Translations under genes and position numbers: made by a program
Part shown: in pieces, positions 41,255 through 50,589 of the stretch
Layout of the letters: every line of letters starts with the position of its first letter
Numbering within the stretch: position 1 is the first letter of the stretch
The notes under the pieces: generated by a model
What the model saw: the letters and a program-made list of their open reading frames with translations, nothing else
Told to the model about the DNA's origin: nothing
Database searches by the model: none
Origin: CANKHA01 sp035652315
Lineage (GTDB): Bacteria > Pseudomonadota > Alphaproteobacteria > Rhizobiales > Xanthobacteraceae
DNA: 64,000 nucleotides
Direction of reading: 5' to 3'
Assembly: GCA_035652315.1 (NCBI GenBank)
Contig: DASREA010000047.1
Span: 1-64,000 of the forward strand

Positions 41255-42529
41255 TCACGCCGACTTCGGCGTCATGCGCGAGACCTTGCCCTGCAGCGCG
41301 CGAATGCGCTCGGCGAGATTACCTTTGCTGCCTTCCAGGCTCGGCGCGCTGGCGATACCCTCGTTGCCGCTGGCATGCACGCTCGGCGCGTCCTCGGCGA
41401 GGATCGTCTCGATCGGCGATTCCGGACCTTCAAGCGCCGCGGTCAGGCGCGCCACCTCAGCGGCGACGTCGTTGATGCGCTCGCGCAGCATCGCATTCTC
41501 GACGCGCTCGGAGGCCCAGGCGGCTTCGGCGTCGCGTTTCATGGTGGCGATCTCGCGCTGCAGCTTGGCGCGTTCCTCGCGGACACGATCAAGCTGTTCC
41601 TCGGCGCTCGACCGGTCGGCTTTCAGGCTTTCGATCTCAATCTTGTGGCGGCCGCCGATTTCCGACAATTCGGCGCGAAGGTCGGCCTCGGTCTTGCGCG
41701 CGGATTCAAGCTGCATGCGCAACTGGTCGCATTGGTAATCGCGCTCGGCGAGGAGGCGGCCCTGCTGCGTCAGACGCACCTCGAGCTCCTGGGCGCGGCG
41801 GCCGAGAATCTCCGCTTCCTTGCTTTGCGCCACGAGCTGCCGTTCCAGATCGGCGACGCGCGAGGCGAGGTTCTCGACCTTTCCGCGTTCCGCGTTGAGC
41901 GCGGCGGACGCTTCGTTGGAATCGAAACGTTCGCGGCTGAGCCGGTCCTCGGTGTTCTTCACTTCGCGTTCGGTGTCGCTGACGCGATCCTTCAGCGCGT
42001 CCACTTGCGTGCGCAACGCCACCAGTTCGACGCGCTGGCTGTCGTTGATGACCGACTGCTGGTCGAGATCGGTCATCAGCTTGGCGAGCGCTTCTTCCTT
42101 TTCCTTCAGTGCGCGCTCGGCGTCGCGCATGGCGTTGACCTTGAACGAAAGCTCTTCCTCGGTGACGCGCAACTGATCCTTCAGCGCCTTGTCGCGCGCC
42201 TCGAGGGCAAAGATCGTGGCGGTCTTCTCGCCGAGTTCGAGCTTCAGGCGATTGATGGCGTCGGATTTCTTGCCGAGCTCCGCGAGCTGGCTCGTGGTCT
42301 TCGCCTTCATCTGTTCGACGCTCATCTCCAGACGCCGCGTCGACATGGCGAATTCGGCGCGGAGCTGGTCCTTGTCGGCCTGGATTTCCGCCATCGACAG
42401 CGGCGTCGACGCTTCCAGCCGGCGCATGGTCAGGCGCACCGCGCGCGCGTGAATGAAGGGAATGAAGATGAGCCCGAGGAGGCCCGCAACCAGGAACCCA
42501 ATGACGAAGAACATGATGGGTTCGATCAT
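41255..42529 (-). CDS. Membrane-anchored coiled-coil protein
   Basis: A 424-residue protein with a single N-terminal transmembrane helix (MIEPIMFFVIGFLVAGLLGLIFIPFIHARAV, no cleavage site) followed by about 330 residues of almost continuous heptad-type coiled coil (residues about 50-370) and a short disordered tail. It resembles conserved Rhizobiales hypotheticals; function is unknown, but a structural or scaffold role at the inner membrane is plausible. The start at 42529 has GGAGG; the frame is open to 42592. Confidence 0.8.
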   Translation of the reverse strand: MIEPIMFFVIGFLVAGLLGLIFIPFIHARAVRLTMRRLEASTPLSMAEIQADKDQLRAEFAMSTRRLEMSVEQMKAKTTSQLAELGKKSDAINRLKLELGEKTATIFALEARDKALKDQLRVTEEELSFKVNAMRDAERALKEKEEALAKLMTDLDQQSVINDSQRVELVALRTQVDALKDRVSDTEREVKNTEDRLSRERFDSNEASAALNAERGKVENLASRVADLERQLVAQSKEAEILGRRAQELEVRLTQQGRLLAERDYQCDQLRMQLESARKTEADLRAELSEIGGRHKIEIESLKADRSSAEEQLDRVREERAKLQREIATMKRDAEAAWASERVENAMLRERINDVAAEVARLTAALEGPESPIETILAEDAPSVHASGNEGIASAPSLEGSKGNLAERIRALQGKVSRMTPKSA

Positions 42530-42709
42530 GGAAAAACGCCTCCCCGCCTTTTTCTCGCTGGCGGTAAGATGCCACGGCAAAAGGATTATCACCAGCCGCC
42601 CCTTTGGTTAACCTAAACCGGGCGAGGGCGGTGCGGCGCCGAATAAGGCAAGTGGCGCCCGTGTCTTTTCAGGCGTCACAGCGCCGTCGCGAAGGCTCAT
42701 TCCGCCGGG

Positions 42710-43309
42710 CTAGAACGGGTTCCAGGTGGCCTGCGGCGTGAACTTCAGATAGCCGATATTGGCGCCCAAACGCATGCCGACGCCGGAACGGATCGGCACC
42801 ACCACCACGTTGTTGGCGGTCAAGGCGGTCATGCCGAAGCCGCCGATAAAATAGGCCGATCCATCGATGCCGGCGAAGCGCTGGTAGATCGCTCCAGTCG
42901 CGGGAAGATTGTAGACCAGCATCATGGTGCGGGCCCCTTCGCCGCCCCAGTCGAAACCGACCGTTGGGCCCTGCCAGTAGACCTTCAGGTCGCCGGCGTT
43001 TTTCGTATAGAGCGTGCCCTCGCCGTAGCGCAGTCCGGCGACGAAAGCACCGGATCCTTCCTCGCCCAGGATATAGCCGTTGGGCTCGCCCCAGCGACTC
43101 ACCGCCTTTTCGACCACGGCCGCCAAGCCGCGCGAGACCGTGCCGAAAAACCGGTTGCCGGCGTCGACGATTTCCTGCGGCGAAAAGCTCTTGGATTGCG
43201 CCGGCTGGGCCGGTTGCACCGGTTGCGGGGTCGCTTGCGCCGCCGCTGCGCCGATGCCGAAGCCGGTCAGCAACAGGGTCATGGCAATTAGACGCAGGGC
43301 AGCGCGCAT
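42710..43309 (-). CDS. eipA: DUF1134 envelope protein, EipA-like
   Basis: A 199-residue periplasmic protein: signal peptide (MRAALRLIAMTLLLTGFGIGAAAAQA), a proline linker, then the DUF1134 small beta-barrel domain with GYILGEEGSGAFVAGLRYGEG, DLKVYWQGPTVGFDWGGEGAR and a repeat of the fold at YFIGGFGMTALTANNVVVVPIRSG. The family includes EipA of Brucella and Caulobacter, needed for envelope integrity. The start at 43309 has AAGGAG; a GTG at 43354 would give an unlikely longer signal. It is monocistronic. Confidence 0.87.
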   Translation of the reverse strand: MRAALRLIAMTLLLTGFGIGAAAAQATPQPVQPAQPAQSKSFSPQEIVDAGNRFFGTVSRGLAAVVEKAVSRWGEPNGYILGEEGSGAFVAGLRYGEGTLYTKNAGDLKVYWQGPTVGFDWGGEGARTMMLVYNLPATGAIYQRFAGIDGSAYFIGGFGMTALTANNVVVVPIRSGVGMRLGANIGYLKFTPQATWNPF

Positions 43310-43415
43310 CGCAGGCTCCTTCCAAGGGAGGACGGCCGATTTAACCCGTTGCACACATGGGCGGCCTAGATTTCAGCCCAGCAATGGGCGAATCGAGGCA
43401 TTTGGGGGGACAAGT

Positions 43416-43916
43416 ATGACCGCAGCGCGGCAGCAACGGAAGTCCGGGGCACTGGCGGTTCTGGCCGCGATCGGCCTCTTTTGGCTAGCTGGCCCGGCCC
43501 CGCCGGCCGGCTGGGCCTCGACCACGGAACGGATCGTGGTCGATCCCAATCGCGGCCTGGCGCTCGCCGGTTTTGACCCGGTGGCCTATTTCACCGAGGG
43601 CAAGCCGGTCATGGGCGTCGAGCAATTCGAATACGAATTCGCCGGCGCGGTCTGGCGTTTTCAAAATCAAGGCAACCGTGCGGCCTTCGCGGCCAATCCG
43701 GATGTCTATACGCCGGTATTCGGCGGTCACGATCCCGTGGGCGTGGCGCGCGGCGTCGCCCGCGCCGGCCATCCGGAAATCTGGACGATCTATAACGAGC
43801 ATCTCTATCTCTTCTACAGCGCGGAGGCGCGGCAGACCTTTGTCAGTGAAGCCGAACGCACGGCGGCTGCGGCCGAACGCATGTGGCCTACAGTCATGCG
43901 GACGCTTAGTCCCTGA
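43416..43916 (+). CDS. YHS-domain protein, secreted
   Basis: A 166-residue protein with a signal peptide (ALAVLAAIGLFWLAGPAPPAGWA) and one YHS-type domain (LALAGFDPVAYFTEGKPVMGVEQFEYEF, ending YLFYSAEARQTFVSEAE). YHS domains are thought to bind metals or act in redox enzymes; the secreted stand-alone form has no known function to me. The start at 43416 follows TTTGGGGGGAC. It is divergent from eipA. Confidence 0.85.
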   Translation: MTAARQQRKSGALAVLAAIGLFWLAGPAPPAGWASTTERIVVDPNRGLALAGFDPVAYFTEGKPVMGVEQFEYEFAGAVWRFQNQGNRAAFAANPDVYTPVFGGHDPVGVARGVARAGHPEIWTIYNEHLYLFYSAEARQTFVSEAERTAAAAERMWPTVMRTLSP

Positions 43917-44020
43917 GCAGCGCTTTGCAGCCCGGCCGCGGCGGTGTATCACCGCGCGCGGATTACCGATTCGCCTCGTGTTTTTCTCTCACTCATTAGC
44001 AGCCATTCCGGAGATTTCTC

Positions 44021-44656
44021 ATGGCCGGCTCACCTGCCCCGGACTCTCTCGATCTCGCGGCGCTGCTGTGCTCGCGGGTCTGTCACGATCTGATCAGCCC
44101 GGTCGGCGCAATCGTCAACGGCCTGGAAGTGCTCGAGGAGGAGAAGGATGAGGCGACCAAGACCTTCGCGCTCGAGCTGATCAAGAAAAGCGCCAACAAT
44201 GCTTCGGCTCGCCTGCAATTCTGCCGGCTCGCCTTCGGCGCGGCGGGCACCGCCGGCGCGCAGATCGATCTCGGCGATGCGGAAAAACTGGCGCGCGGAT
44301 TTCTCGAGGATGAGAAGACGAAATTGACATGGAATCTGCCGCGCGCACTGTTGCCGAAGAATCGCGTCAAACTTTTGCTCAACATGCTGGTGATCGCAGG
44401 GCAAGCCATTCCGCGCGGCGGCACCTTGACCGTCGATCCGATCGGCGCGGGCGAATCTATGGCTTTCCGAATCGCTTCCGCGGGGACAAATCCCCGTGTT
44501 CCGCCGCATGCGCCGGAGCTGCTTTCGGGAACCGCCGAAGCGAGCATCGATGCGCACTCGATCCAGCCTTATTACACCGGCTTGTTGGCGAGGAATTGCG
44601 GCCTTGCCGTCACGGTGGCCGCCGATGGCGATACCATCGTCACCTCGGCACAATGA
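44021..44656 (+). CDS. chpT: Histidine phosphotransferase ChpT
   Basis: A 211-residue protein that in Caulobacter relays phosphate from the hybrid kinase CckA to CtrA and CpdR. The phosphorylated histidine is H22 in CSRVCHDLISPVGAIVNGLEVL, which matches the ChpT signature; the C-terminal part is a degenerate HATPase-like domain. Length and layout are normal. One GANTC site (43968-43972) lies in its upstream region. Its position near ctrA (8.4 kb away) and directly before cheA is noteworthy. Confidence 0.92.
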   Translation: MAGSPAPDSLDLAALLCSRVCHDLISPVGAIVNGLEVLEEEKDEATKTFALELIKKSANNASARLQFCRLAFGAAGTAGAQIDLGDAEKLARGFLEDEKTKLTWNLPRALLPKNRVKLLLNMLVIAGQAIPRGGTLTVDPIGAGESMAFRIASAGTNPRVPPHAPELLSGTAEASIDAHSIQPYYTGLLARNCGLAVTVAADGDTIVTSAQ

Positions 44657-44669
44657 GCGAAAGCGCGTT

Positions 44670-44694
44670 TTAACGAAGCTTAATGAATGGTTAG
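44670..44694 (+). promoter_or_regulatory. Weak CtrA-type box upstream of cheA
   Basis: TTAA at 44670, TTAA at 44680 and TTAG at 44691 give TTAA-N7-TTAG (44680-44694), one mismatch from the CtrA consensus, 116 bases before the cheA start. Confidence 0.35.
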
Positions 44695-44809
44695 CGAAGC
44701 GTCGTAAGTGGGCGTTTCCGATACCAAAATTAAACGCTTTACCAACAGACTGGCACGGCTGTGCGGCCGCGGTTTTTTCTGACCCGCGCCTGCGACCAAG
44801 GCCGTGTCC

Positions 44810-47449
44810 ATGGACGATCTGCTGCGCGAATTCCTGACGGAAACGAACGAGAGTCTCGGCGTCGTCGACGTTGAGCTGGTGAGATTCGAGCAGGAGCCGA
44901 ACAACGCAAGTATTCTCGCCAACATTTTCCGTCTCGTTCACACCATAAAAGGCACCTGTGGCTTTCTCGGCTTGCCGCGCCTCGAAGCGCTGGCACACGC
45001 GGCCGAGACGCTGATGGGCAAGTTCCGCGACGGCATGCCGGTTACGGCGGACGCGGTGACGCTCATCCTTTTCACGATCGACCGCATCAAAGAAATTCTC
45101 GACGAGCTGGAAAGACATCATAAGGAGCCGGGCGGCAGCGACGATGACCTGATCGGCAGGCTGCAGCGCATGGCGCAGAACGAAACCGCGGGGCTGCCGC
45201 TGCATTTGCCGGGAACCGTGGGCACGCTGGTTCCGCAGACGCTGGAACGCCCGCTGCGACCTGGCGAGGTCTCCCTCGACGAATTGGAGCGCGCGTTCCG
45301 TGAAACACCCGGCCCGGTGCCGACGGCCGGAGCCAAGGAGGCCGCGGTTAAGCCGCCGCCGGGTGGCTTAGCCAAGAGCGAAGAGGAAAAATCGGAACCG
45401 CGCATCACCGGCCAGACGATCCGGGTCAACGTCGACGCGCTCGAACAGCTGATGACGATGGTTTCCGAGCTGGTGCTCACCCGCAACCAGCTTCTGGAGA
45501 TCGGCCGGCGTCACGAAGACTCGGAATTCAAGGTTCCGCTGCAGCGGCTCTCCAGCGTGACCGCCGAACTGCAGGAAGGCGTGATGAAGACGCGCATGCA
45601 GCCCGTCGGGAACGCCTGGCAGAAGCTGCCGCGCCTGGTCCGCGACCTTGCGCACGAGCTCGGTAAGCAAATCGACCTGGAGATGCAGGGCGCCGACACC
45701 GAACTCGACCGCCAAGTGCTCGATCTGATCAAGGATCCGCTGACCCATATGGTCCGCAATTCGGCGGATCATGGCCTGGAATCTCCGGCCGAGCGGCGCG
45801 CCGCGGGCAAGCCGGACAAAGGCATCATCCGCCTCTCGGCCTTTCATGAAGGCGGCTACATCGTCATCGAGGTCGCCGACGACGGCCGCGGCCTATGCAC
45901 CGAAAAGATCAGATCGAAGGCGATCGCCACGGGACTGGTAACGGAAATCGATGCCGAGAAGATGTCCGACGCGCAGATTCAGAAATTCATCTTCTCGCCG
46001 GGCTTCACGACCGCGGCCAACATAACCAACGTGTCCGGCCGCGGCGTCGGCATGGACGTCGTCCGCAATAATATCGATCAGATCGGCGGCATGATCGATG
46101 TGAAATCGATAGCTGGGAAAGGTACGAGCTTCACCATCAAGATTCCGCTTACGCTCGCCATCGTCGCGGCACTGATCGTGGAGGCGGGCGAACATCGCTT
46201 CGCCATCCCGCAACTGTCGGTGATCGAGCTTGTGCGCGCCGGCAGCAATTCCGAGCACCGCATCGAACGCATCAAGGATGCGGCCGTGCTGCGGTTGCGC
46301 AATAAGCTGCTGCCGCTCGTGCTGTTGACCGATTTGCTCAACATCGGACAGGGCAAGCCGCGTTCCCCGGAAAGCGGTTTCATCGTCGTCACTCAGGTCG
46401 GCAACGAAACCTTCGGCATTGTGGTCGATGCCGTGTTTCACACCGAAGAAATCGTGGTGAAGCCGATGTCGTCGAAGCTCCGCCATATCGGATTGTTCTC
46501 GGGAAATACGATCCTCGGCGACGGCTCCGTCATTCTCATCGTCGATCCCAACGGCATCGCGCAGGCGCTCGGCAGCGCAGCGCGTTCGGCCGAACTGACC
46601 AGCGGCGATGGCGAGGCGCAGCAGCAGGAAGTGGCGGAGCATTCGACTTCGATGCTGGTCTTCCGCGCCGGCTCGCCGCAGCCGAAAGCCGTGCCCCTCT
46701 CGCTCATCACTCGGCTCGAGGAGGTCGATGCGGAACGGATCGAAAGGTCGAACGGGCGGCATCTTCTGCAATATCGCGGCAGCCTCATGCCGCTGGTGCC
46801 GGCCAGCGAGGACGTGCGCGTGAAGGAACGCGGATTGCAGTCGCTGTTGGTCTTCTCCGATGGCGAGCGCTCCATGGGTCTGCTGGTCGACGAAATCATC
46901 GACATCGTCGACGACCGACTGGATATCCAGGTCGGCAGCGAGAAATCCGGCATTCTCGGCTCCGCGGTGATCAAGGGCCAGGCCACGGAGATCATCGACT
47001 TGGCGCATTTTCTGCCTCAGGCCTTCGGCGATTGGTTCGTGCGCCGGGACTCACGCGATACGCGCCGCGCGCATCGCGTCCTTTTGGTCGACGACTCGGC
47101 ATTCTTCCGTAACATGCTGGCGCCCGTGCTCAAGGCGGCGGGCTATGAAGTGGTGACCGCCAGCGGCGCCGAGGAGGGGCTGCGTCTTTTGCGCAGCGGC
47201 CGCGGCTTCGACGTGATTCTCACCGACATCGAAATGCCGGGGATGAGCGGGTTCGAATTCGCGCAGCAGGTGCGCGGCGACGCGCGCACCGCCGATGTTC
47301 CGGTCATTGCGCTGTCGTCGGTGATCTCGCCTGACGCGATCGAGCGCGGGCGCGAGGTCGGATTTCACGATTATGTCGCCAAATTCGACCGTCAGGGTTT
47401 GATCGCTGCGCTCAAGGAGCAGACCGAAAATGTCAATCAGGCGGCATAG
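44810..47449 (+). CDS. cheA: Hybrid chemotaxis histidine kinase CheA with C-terminal receiver
   Basis: An 879-residue CheA. The HPt domain has its histidine in RLVHTIKGTCGFLG; no CheY-docking P2 domain is obvious, only a proline-rich linker; dimerisation and kinase regions follow (HMVRNSADHGLESPAERRA, EVADDGRGL, GRGVGMDVVRNN), then two CheW-type domains (about residues 465-600 and 625-740) and a receiver domain (about 753-875, phospho-Asp in VILTDIEMPGMSG). ATG at 44810 is better placed than GTG at 44804. It heads a cheA-cheW-cheY-cheB-cheR operon. No chemoreceptor gene is in the window. Confidence 0.95.
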   Translation: MDDLLREFLTETNESLGVVDVELVRFEQEPNNASILANIFRLVHTIKGTCGFLGLPRLEALAHAAETLMGKFRDGMPVTADAVTLILFTIDRIKEILDELERHHKEPGGSDDDLIGRLQRMAQNETAGLPLHLPGTVGTLVPQTLERPLRPGEVSLDELERAFRETPGPVPTAGAKEAAVKPPPGGLAKSEEEKSEPRITGQTIRVNVDALEQLMTMVSELVLTRNQLLEIGRRHEDSEFKVPLQRLSSVTAELQEGVMKTRMQPVGNAWQKLPRLVRDLAHELGKQIDLEMQGADTELDRQVLDLIKDPLTHMVRNSADHGLESPAERRAAGKPDKGIIRLSAFHEGGYIVIEVADDGRGLCTEKIRSKAIATGLVTEIDAEKMSDAQIQKFIFSPGFTTAANITNVSGRGVGMDVVRNNIDQIGGMIDVKSIAGKGTSFTIKIPLTLAIVAALIVEAGEHRFAIPQLSVIELVRAGSNSEHRIERIKDAAVLRLRNKLLPLVLLTDLLNIGQGKPRSPESGFIVVTQVGNETFGIVVDAVFHTEEIVVKPMSSKLRHIGLFSGNTILGDGSVILIVDPNGIAQALGSAARSAELTSGDGEAQQQEVAEHSTSMLVFRAGSPQPKAVPLSLITRLEEVDAERIERSNGRHLLQYRGSLMPLVPASEDVRVKERGLQSLLVFSDGERSMGLLVDEIIDIVDDRLDIQVGSEKSGILGSAVIKGQATEIIDLAHFLPQAFGDWFVRRDSRDTRRAHRVLLVDDSAFFRNMLAPVLKAAGYEVVTASGAEEGLRLLRSGRGFDVILTDIEMPGMSGFEFAQQVRGDARTADVPVIALSSVISPDAIERGREVGFHDYVAKFDRQGLIAALKEQTENVNQAA

Positions 47450-47921
47450 CAGCATGGACGCCAGCCGAGAAGGCACCAGCGGCGTTACCGAATACGTCAC
47501 TGCGATGATCGGCGAACAGTTGTTCGGTTTGCCGATCGGGCGGGTGCAGGACGTCTTTATGCCCAAGCGGCTGACCCCGGTGCCGCTGGCGGGGCCGGAA
47601 ATAGCCGGCATCCTCAATTTGCGCGGCCGCATCGTGACGATGATCGACATGCGTTGCCGCCTCGGCTTGCCTGCGCGCAGGGACGATCGTCCGGCGATGG
47701 CGATCGGCATCGAGCATCGCGGCGAGTCCTACGGCTTGCTCATCGACGAGATCGGCGAGGTTTTGCAGCTTGCGGATAGCGCCCGCGAGCCCAATCCGGT
47801 CAATCTGGACCGCCAATTGGCGGAGCTGTCGGCCGGCGTCTACCGCCAGGAATCGCAGCTTGTAGTCGTCCTCGATTTGGATCGGGTGCTCTATGTCGCT
47901 CCGGAAATCAAAGCTGCTTGA
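47430..47921 (+). CDS. cheW: Chemotaxis coupling protein CheW
   Basis: A 163-residue CheW-type adaptor that links receptors to CheA: YVTAMIGEQLFGLPIGRVQDVFMPKR, then GILNLRGRIVTMIDMRCRLGL, and YGLLIDEIGEVLQL. AAGGAG stands ten bases before the ATG at 47430, which overlaps the cheA end by 20 bases; an ATG at 47454 is an alternative. The overlap points to translational coupling. Confidence 0.93.
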   Translation: MSIRRHSSMDASREGTSGVTEYVTAMIGEQLFGLPIGRVQDVFMPKRLTPVPLAGPEIAGILNLRGRIVTMIDMRCRLGLPARRDDRPAMAIGIEHRGESYGLLIDEIGEVLQLADSAREPNPVNLDRQLAELSAGVYRQESQLVVVLDLDRVLYVAPEIKAA

Positions 47922-47977
47922 GAGATGTTAGGAAGTGAGTGCGGGCTCATCCCGCGGCGAAAGTAAGCGAGGCTGTG

Positions 47978-48343
47978 ATGAAAACCTGTTTGGTCGTCGA
48001 CGATTCGAGCGTCATCCGCAAGGTGGCGCGTCGCATTCTCGAAGGCCTGGACTTCCAGATCCTTGAAGCGGAGGACGGAGAACAGGCCCTGCAATCCTGC
48101 CAGAAACAACTACCGGAGGCGGTGCTGCTCGACTGGAACATGCCGAAGATGGACGGCTATGAATTCCTGCGACAGCTCCGGCGAATGCCGGGCGGCGATC
48201 GCCCCAAGGTCGTATTCTGCACGACCGAGAACGATGTCGCCCACATTGCGCGCGCGTTGCACGCGGGTGCAAACGAATACATCATGAAACCGTTCGACAA
48301 GGAGATCGTCGAAGCCAAATTCCAGGAGGTCGGCCTGATCTGA
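47978..48343 (+). CDS. cheY: Chemotaxis response regulator CheY
   Basis: A 121-residue single receiver domain, the output of CheA: acidic pair D8-D9, phospho-acceptor D52 in VLLDWNMPKMDGYEFL and the conserved lysine in YIMKPFDKE. Length is normal for CheY or a similar single-domain regulator. It lies in the chemotaxis operon between cheW and cheB. Confidence 0.94.
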   Translation: MKTCLVVDDSSVIRKVARRILEGLDFQILEAEDGEQALQSCQKQLPEAVLLDWNMPKMDGYEFLRQLRRMPGGDRPKVVFCTTENDVAHIARALHAGANEYIMKPFDKEIVEAKFQEVGLI

Positions 48344-48393
48344 TCGACGCTGCCGCTCTTTCTGTCATTTTTGCAATAGGGGTGCCGCTTCTA

Positions 48394-49617
48394 ATGTCTG
48401 TTGCCGCCGCCATCAAACCGACTCTCGTTGCCGCAGGGCAGGGGCCGATCCGCGTGATGGTCGTGGACGACGCCGTCGTCGTCCGCGGGCTGGTTTCGCG
48501 CTGGGTCGAAGCAGAGCCGGACATGACGATCGTGGGGTCGATGCGCACGGGGCGGGATGCGCTCGACGGTTTTGAAAAGGCCGATCCCGAAGTCGTGTTG
48601 CTCGATGTCGATATGCCGGTTCTCGACGGGCTGTCGACTCTGCCGAAACTCCTGGAAAAAAAGCCGAACGTCGTGGTGATCATGGTGTCGACGCTCACGC
48701 GGCGGAATGCCGAAGTGACGTTGAGAGCGCTGGCGCTCGGTGCCATGGATTACGTGCCGAAGCCGGAAACCAATCACGAAATCACGACTTCGCCGGCGTT
48801 TCGCCAGGAACTGGTTGAGAAGATCCGGCAACTGGGGCTGCGCCGTCGCGGACGGAAGACTTTCATACCATCGCCGGCTATCGCGCCGCCCGGCGTCGTC
48901 GCGCCAATAATGCCAGTACGCCGCAGCTTCACTGTCGAGGGCGGTAGGGCGGGGCACGATCCTGGACACACAGCACCAGTGACGCCGCTTCATGCGCCGT
49001 CATCGATCGAAGTGCGGCCCTTTGCATTGGCAAACCCCCGCGTGCTGCTGATCGGCTCATCGACGGGTGGGCCGCAGGCGCTCACAAACATTATGCCCGG
49101 CCTCGCCGGTGTCATCGACCGCGCACCGGTGCTCATCACGCAACATATGCCGGCAACCTTCACAACGATCCTCGCCGAGCATCTCGGTCGCGTAAGCGGC
49201 CGGCCCGCGCATGAGCCCAAGGATGGTGAGCCGATTCTGGCCGGGCACATCTATGTTGCGCCGGGCGGCAAACACATGCGAGTGGCGCGCCGGGACGGCA
49301 CGGCCGTCGCGGAGATCGACAACGGCCCGCCGGTCAATTTCTGCAAGCCCGCAGTGGACCCACTCTTTTCCTCAGCGGCAAAAGTGTGGGGCGGCTGGAA
49401 TCTCGCGCTCATTCTCACCGGCATGGGCAGCGATGGCGCGCGCGGCGCCGCAGAGATCGTAGCCAGTGGCGGCAGCGTGATCGCCCAAGACGAGGCGACG
49501 AGCGTCATCTGGGGAATGCCCGGCTCCGCGGTACATGCCGGAATTTGCTCCGCGGTGCTGCCGCTGGAGCGGATCGCCGGCAAGATCACGCGCCTGTTCT
49601 GCGGAGACCGCCAGTGA
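48394..49617 (+). CDS. cheB: Chemoreceptor methylesterase/glutaminase CheB
   Basis: A 407-residue CheB: receiver (residues about 20-140, phospho-Asp in VVLLDVDMPVLDGL), a linker of about 75 residues and the methylesterase domain with the catalytic Ser in LLIGSSTGGPQAL, His in ITQHMPATF and Asp in ILTGMGSDGARGA. It demethylates receptors in adaptation. The stop overlaps the cheR start codon. Start at 48394; a GTG at 48382 is less likely. Confidence 0.95.
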   Translation: MSVAAAIKPTLVAAGQGPIRVMVVDDAVVVRGLVSRWVEAEPDMTIVGSMRTGRDALDGFEKADPEVVLLDVDMPVLDGLSTLPKLLEKKPNVVVIMVSTLTRRNAEVTLRALALGAMDYVPKPETNHEITTSPAFRQELVEKIRQLGLRRRGRKTFIPSPAIAPPGVVAPIMPVRRSFTVEGGRAGHDPGHTAPVTPLHAPSSIEVRPFALANPRVLLIGSSTGGPQALTNIMPGLAGVIDRAPVLITQHMPATFTTILAEHLGRVSGRPAHEPKDGEPILAGHIYVAPGGKHMRVARRDGTAVAEIDNGPPVNFCKPAVDPLFSSAAKVWGGWNLALILTGMGSDGARGAAEIVASGGSVIAQDEATSVIWGMPGSAVHAGICSAVLPLERIAGKITRLFCGDRQ

Positions 49618-50480
49618 CGCCGGACGATTATGAATATCTGCGCCGGCTCCTCAAGCAGCGGTCCGGGCTCGTCCTCGGCGACGACAAACAATATCTGGCG
49701 GAGAGCCGGCTTCTGCCGGTGGCGCGTCGCGCCGGAGTCGTTGGGCTTTCCGCGCTGATCGAGAAGCTGCGCGACGGCAGGCACGAAAGCCTGATCGTGA
49801 GTGTGGTCGAGGCCATGGCGACCAACGAATCGCTGTTCTTCCGCGACAAGCTGCCGTTCGATCATTTCCGCGACACCATTATGCCGGCGATGCTGCGGGC
49901 GCGGGCGCAGCAGAAACGCATCCGCATTTGGTGCGCGGCGGCTTCGGGCGGGCAGGAGCCTTATTCTCTTGCCATGACGCTGAAGGATATGGCCGATCAG
50001 CTTGCAGGCTGGCGCGTCGACATCTTGGCCACCGATTTCTCGCTTCAGATCTTGGAGAAAGCCAAGTCGGGCATTTATTCGCAATTCGAAGTGCAACGCG
50101 GGCTTCCAATTCAGATGCTTGTCAAGTATTTCACCCAGGTTGGCGAGATGTGGCAGGTCGTGCCGGAAATCCGTGCCTTGGTTCAGTTCCGGCCCTTCAA
50201 CCTGCTGCATGACTGCGGGCATCTGGGGCGTTTCGACGTGGTCTTCTGCCGCAATGTGCTGATTTATTTCGATCAGCCGACCAAGATCCAGGTGCTCGAC
50301 CGAATCGCAAGCGTCATGGAGCCTGACGGCTACCTCGTGCTTGGCGCCGCCGAAACCGTCGTCGGCCTCACCAGCAGCTTCAAGCCGGTGCCTGATCGGC
50401 GCGCCCTCTATGGGCCCAACCGCACTGTGGGGAAAGCGTTGCCGCCAACGGCCAAAGTCCTCGCGGCCGCCGGCCGCTAG
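49614..50480 (+). CDS. cheR: Chemoreceptor methyltransferase CheR
   Basis: A 288-residue SAM-dependent methyltransferase with an N-terminal helical domain (DDYEYLRRLLKQRSGLVLGD), the SAM-binding segment IWCAAASGGQEPYSLAM (the canonical GEEPYS is GQEPYS here) and FDVVFCRNVLIYFDQ. It methylates receptor glutamates. The start is GTG at 49614, which overlaps the cheB stop (GTGA), with GCGGAGA upstream, so the two are translationally coupled. It closes the operon. Confidence 0.94.
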   Translation: MTPDDYEYLRRLLKQRSGLVLGDDKQYLAESRLLPVARRAGVVGLSALIEKLRDGRHESLIVSVVEAMATNESLFFRDKLPFDHFRDTIMPAMLRARAQQKRIRIWCAAASGGQEPYSLAMTLKDMADQLAGWRVDILATDFSLQILEKAKSGIYSQFEVQRGLPIQMLVKYFTQVGEMWQVVPEIRALVQFRPFNLLHDCGHLGRFDVVFCRNVLIYFDQPTKIQVLDRIASVMEPDGYLVLGAAETVVGLTSSFKPVPDRRALYGPNRTVGKALPPTAKVLAAAGR

Positions 50481-50589
50481 CAAACTCCGACAACTCGCCA
50501 GAATCGACGCCGCAGCAATGCTTGACGTAAGTCAAAGCATTTGTGCAGCGCTGGGGCGTAATAGGGGCTCGCGCCGATGGAGAATTGCA

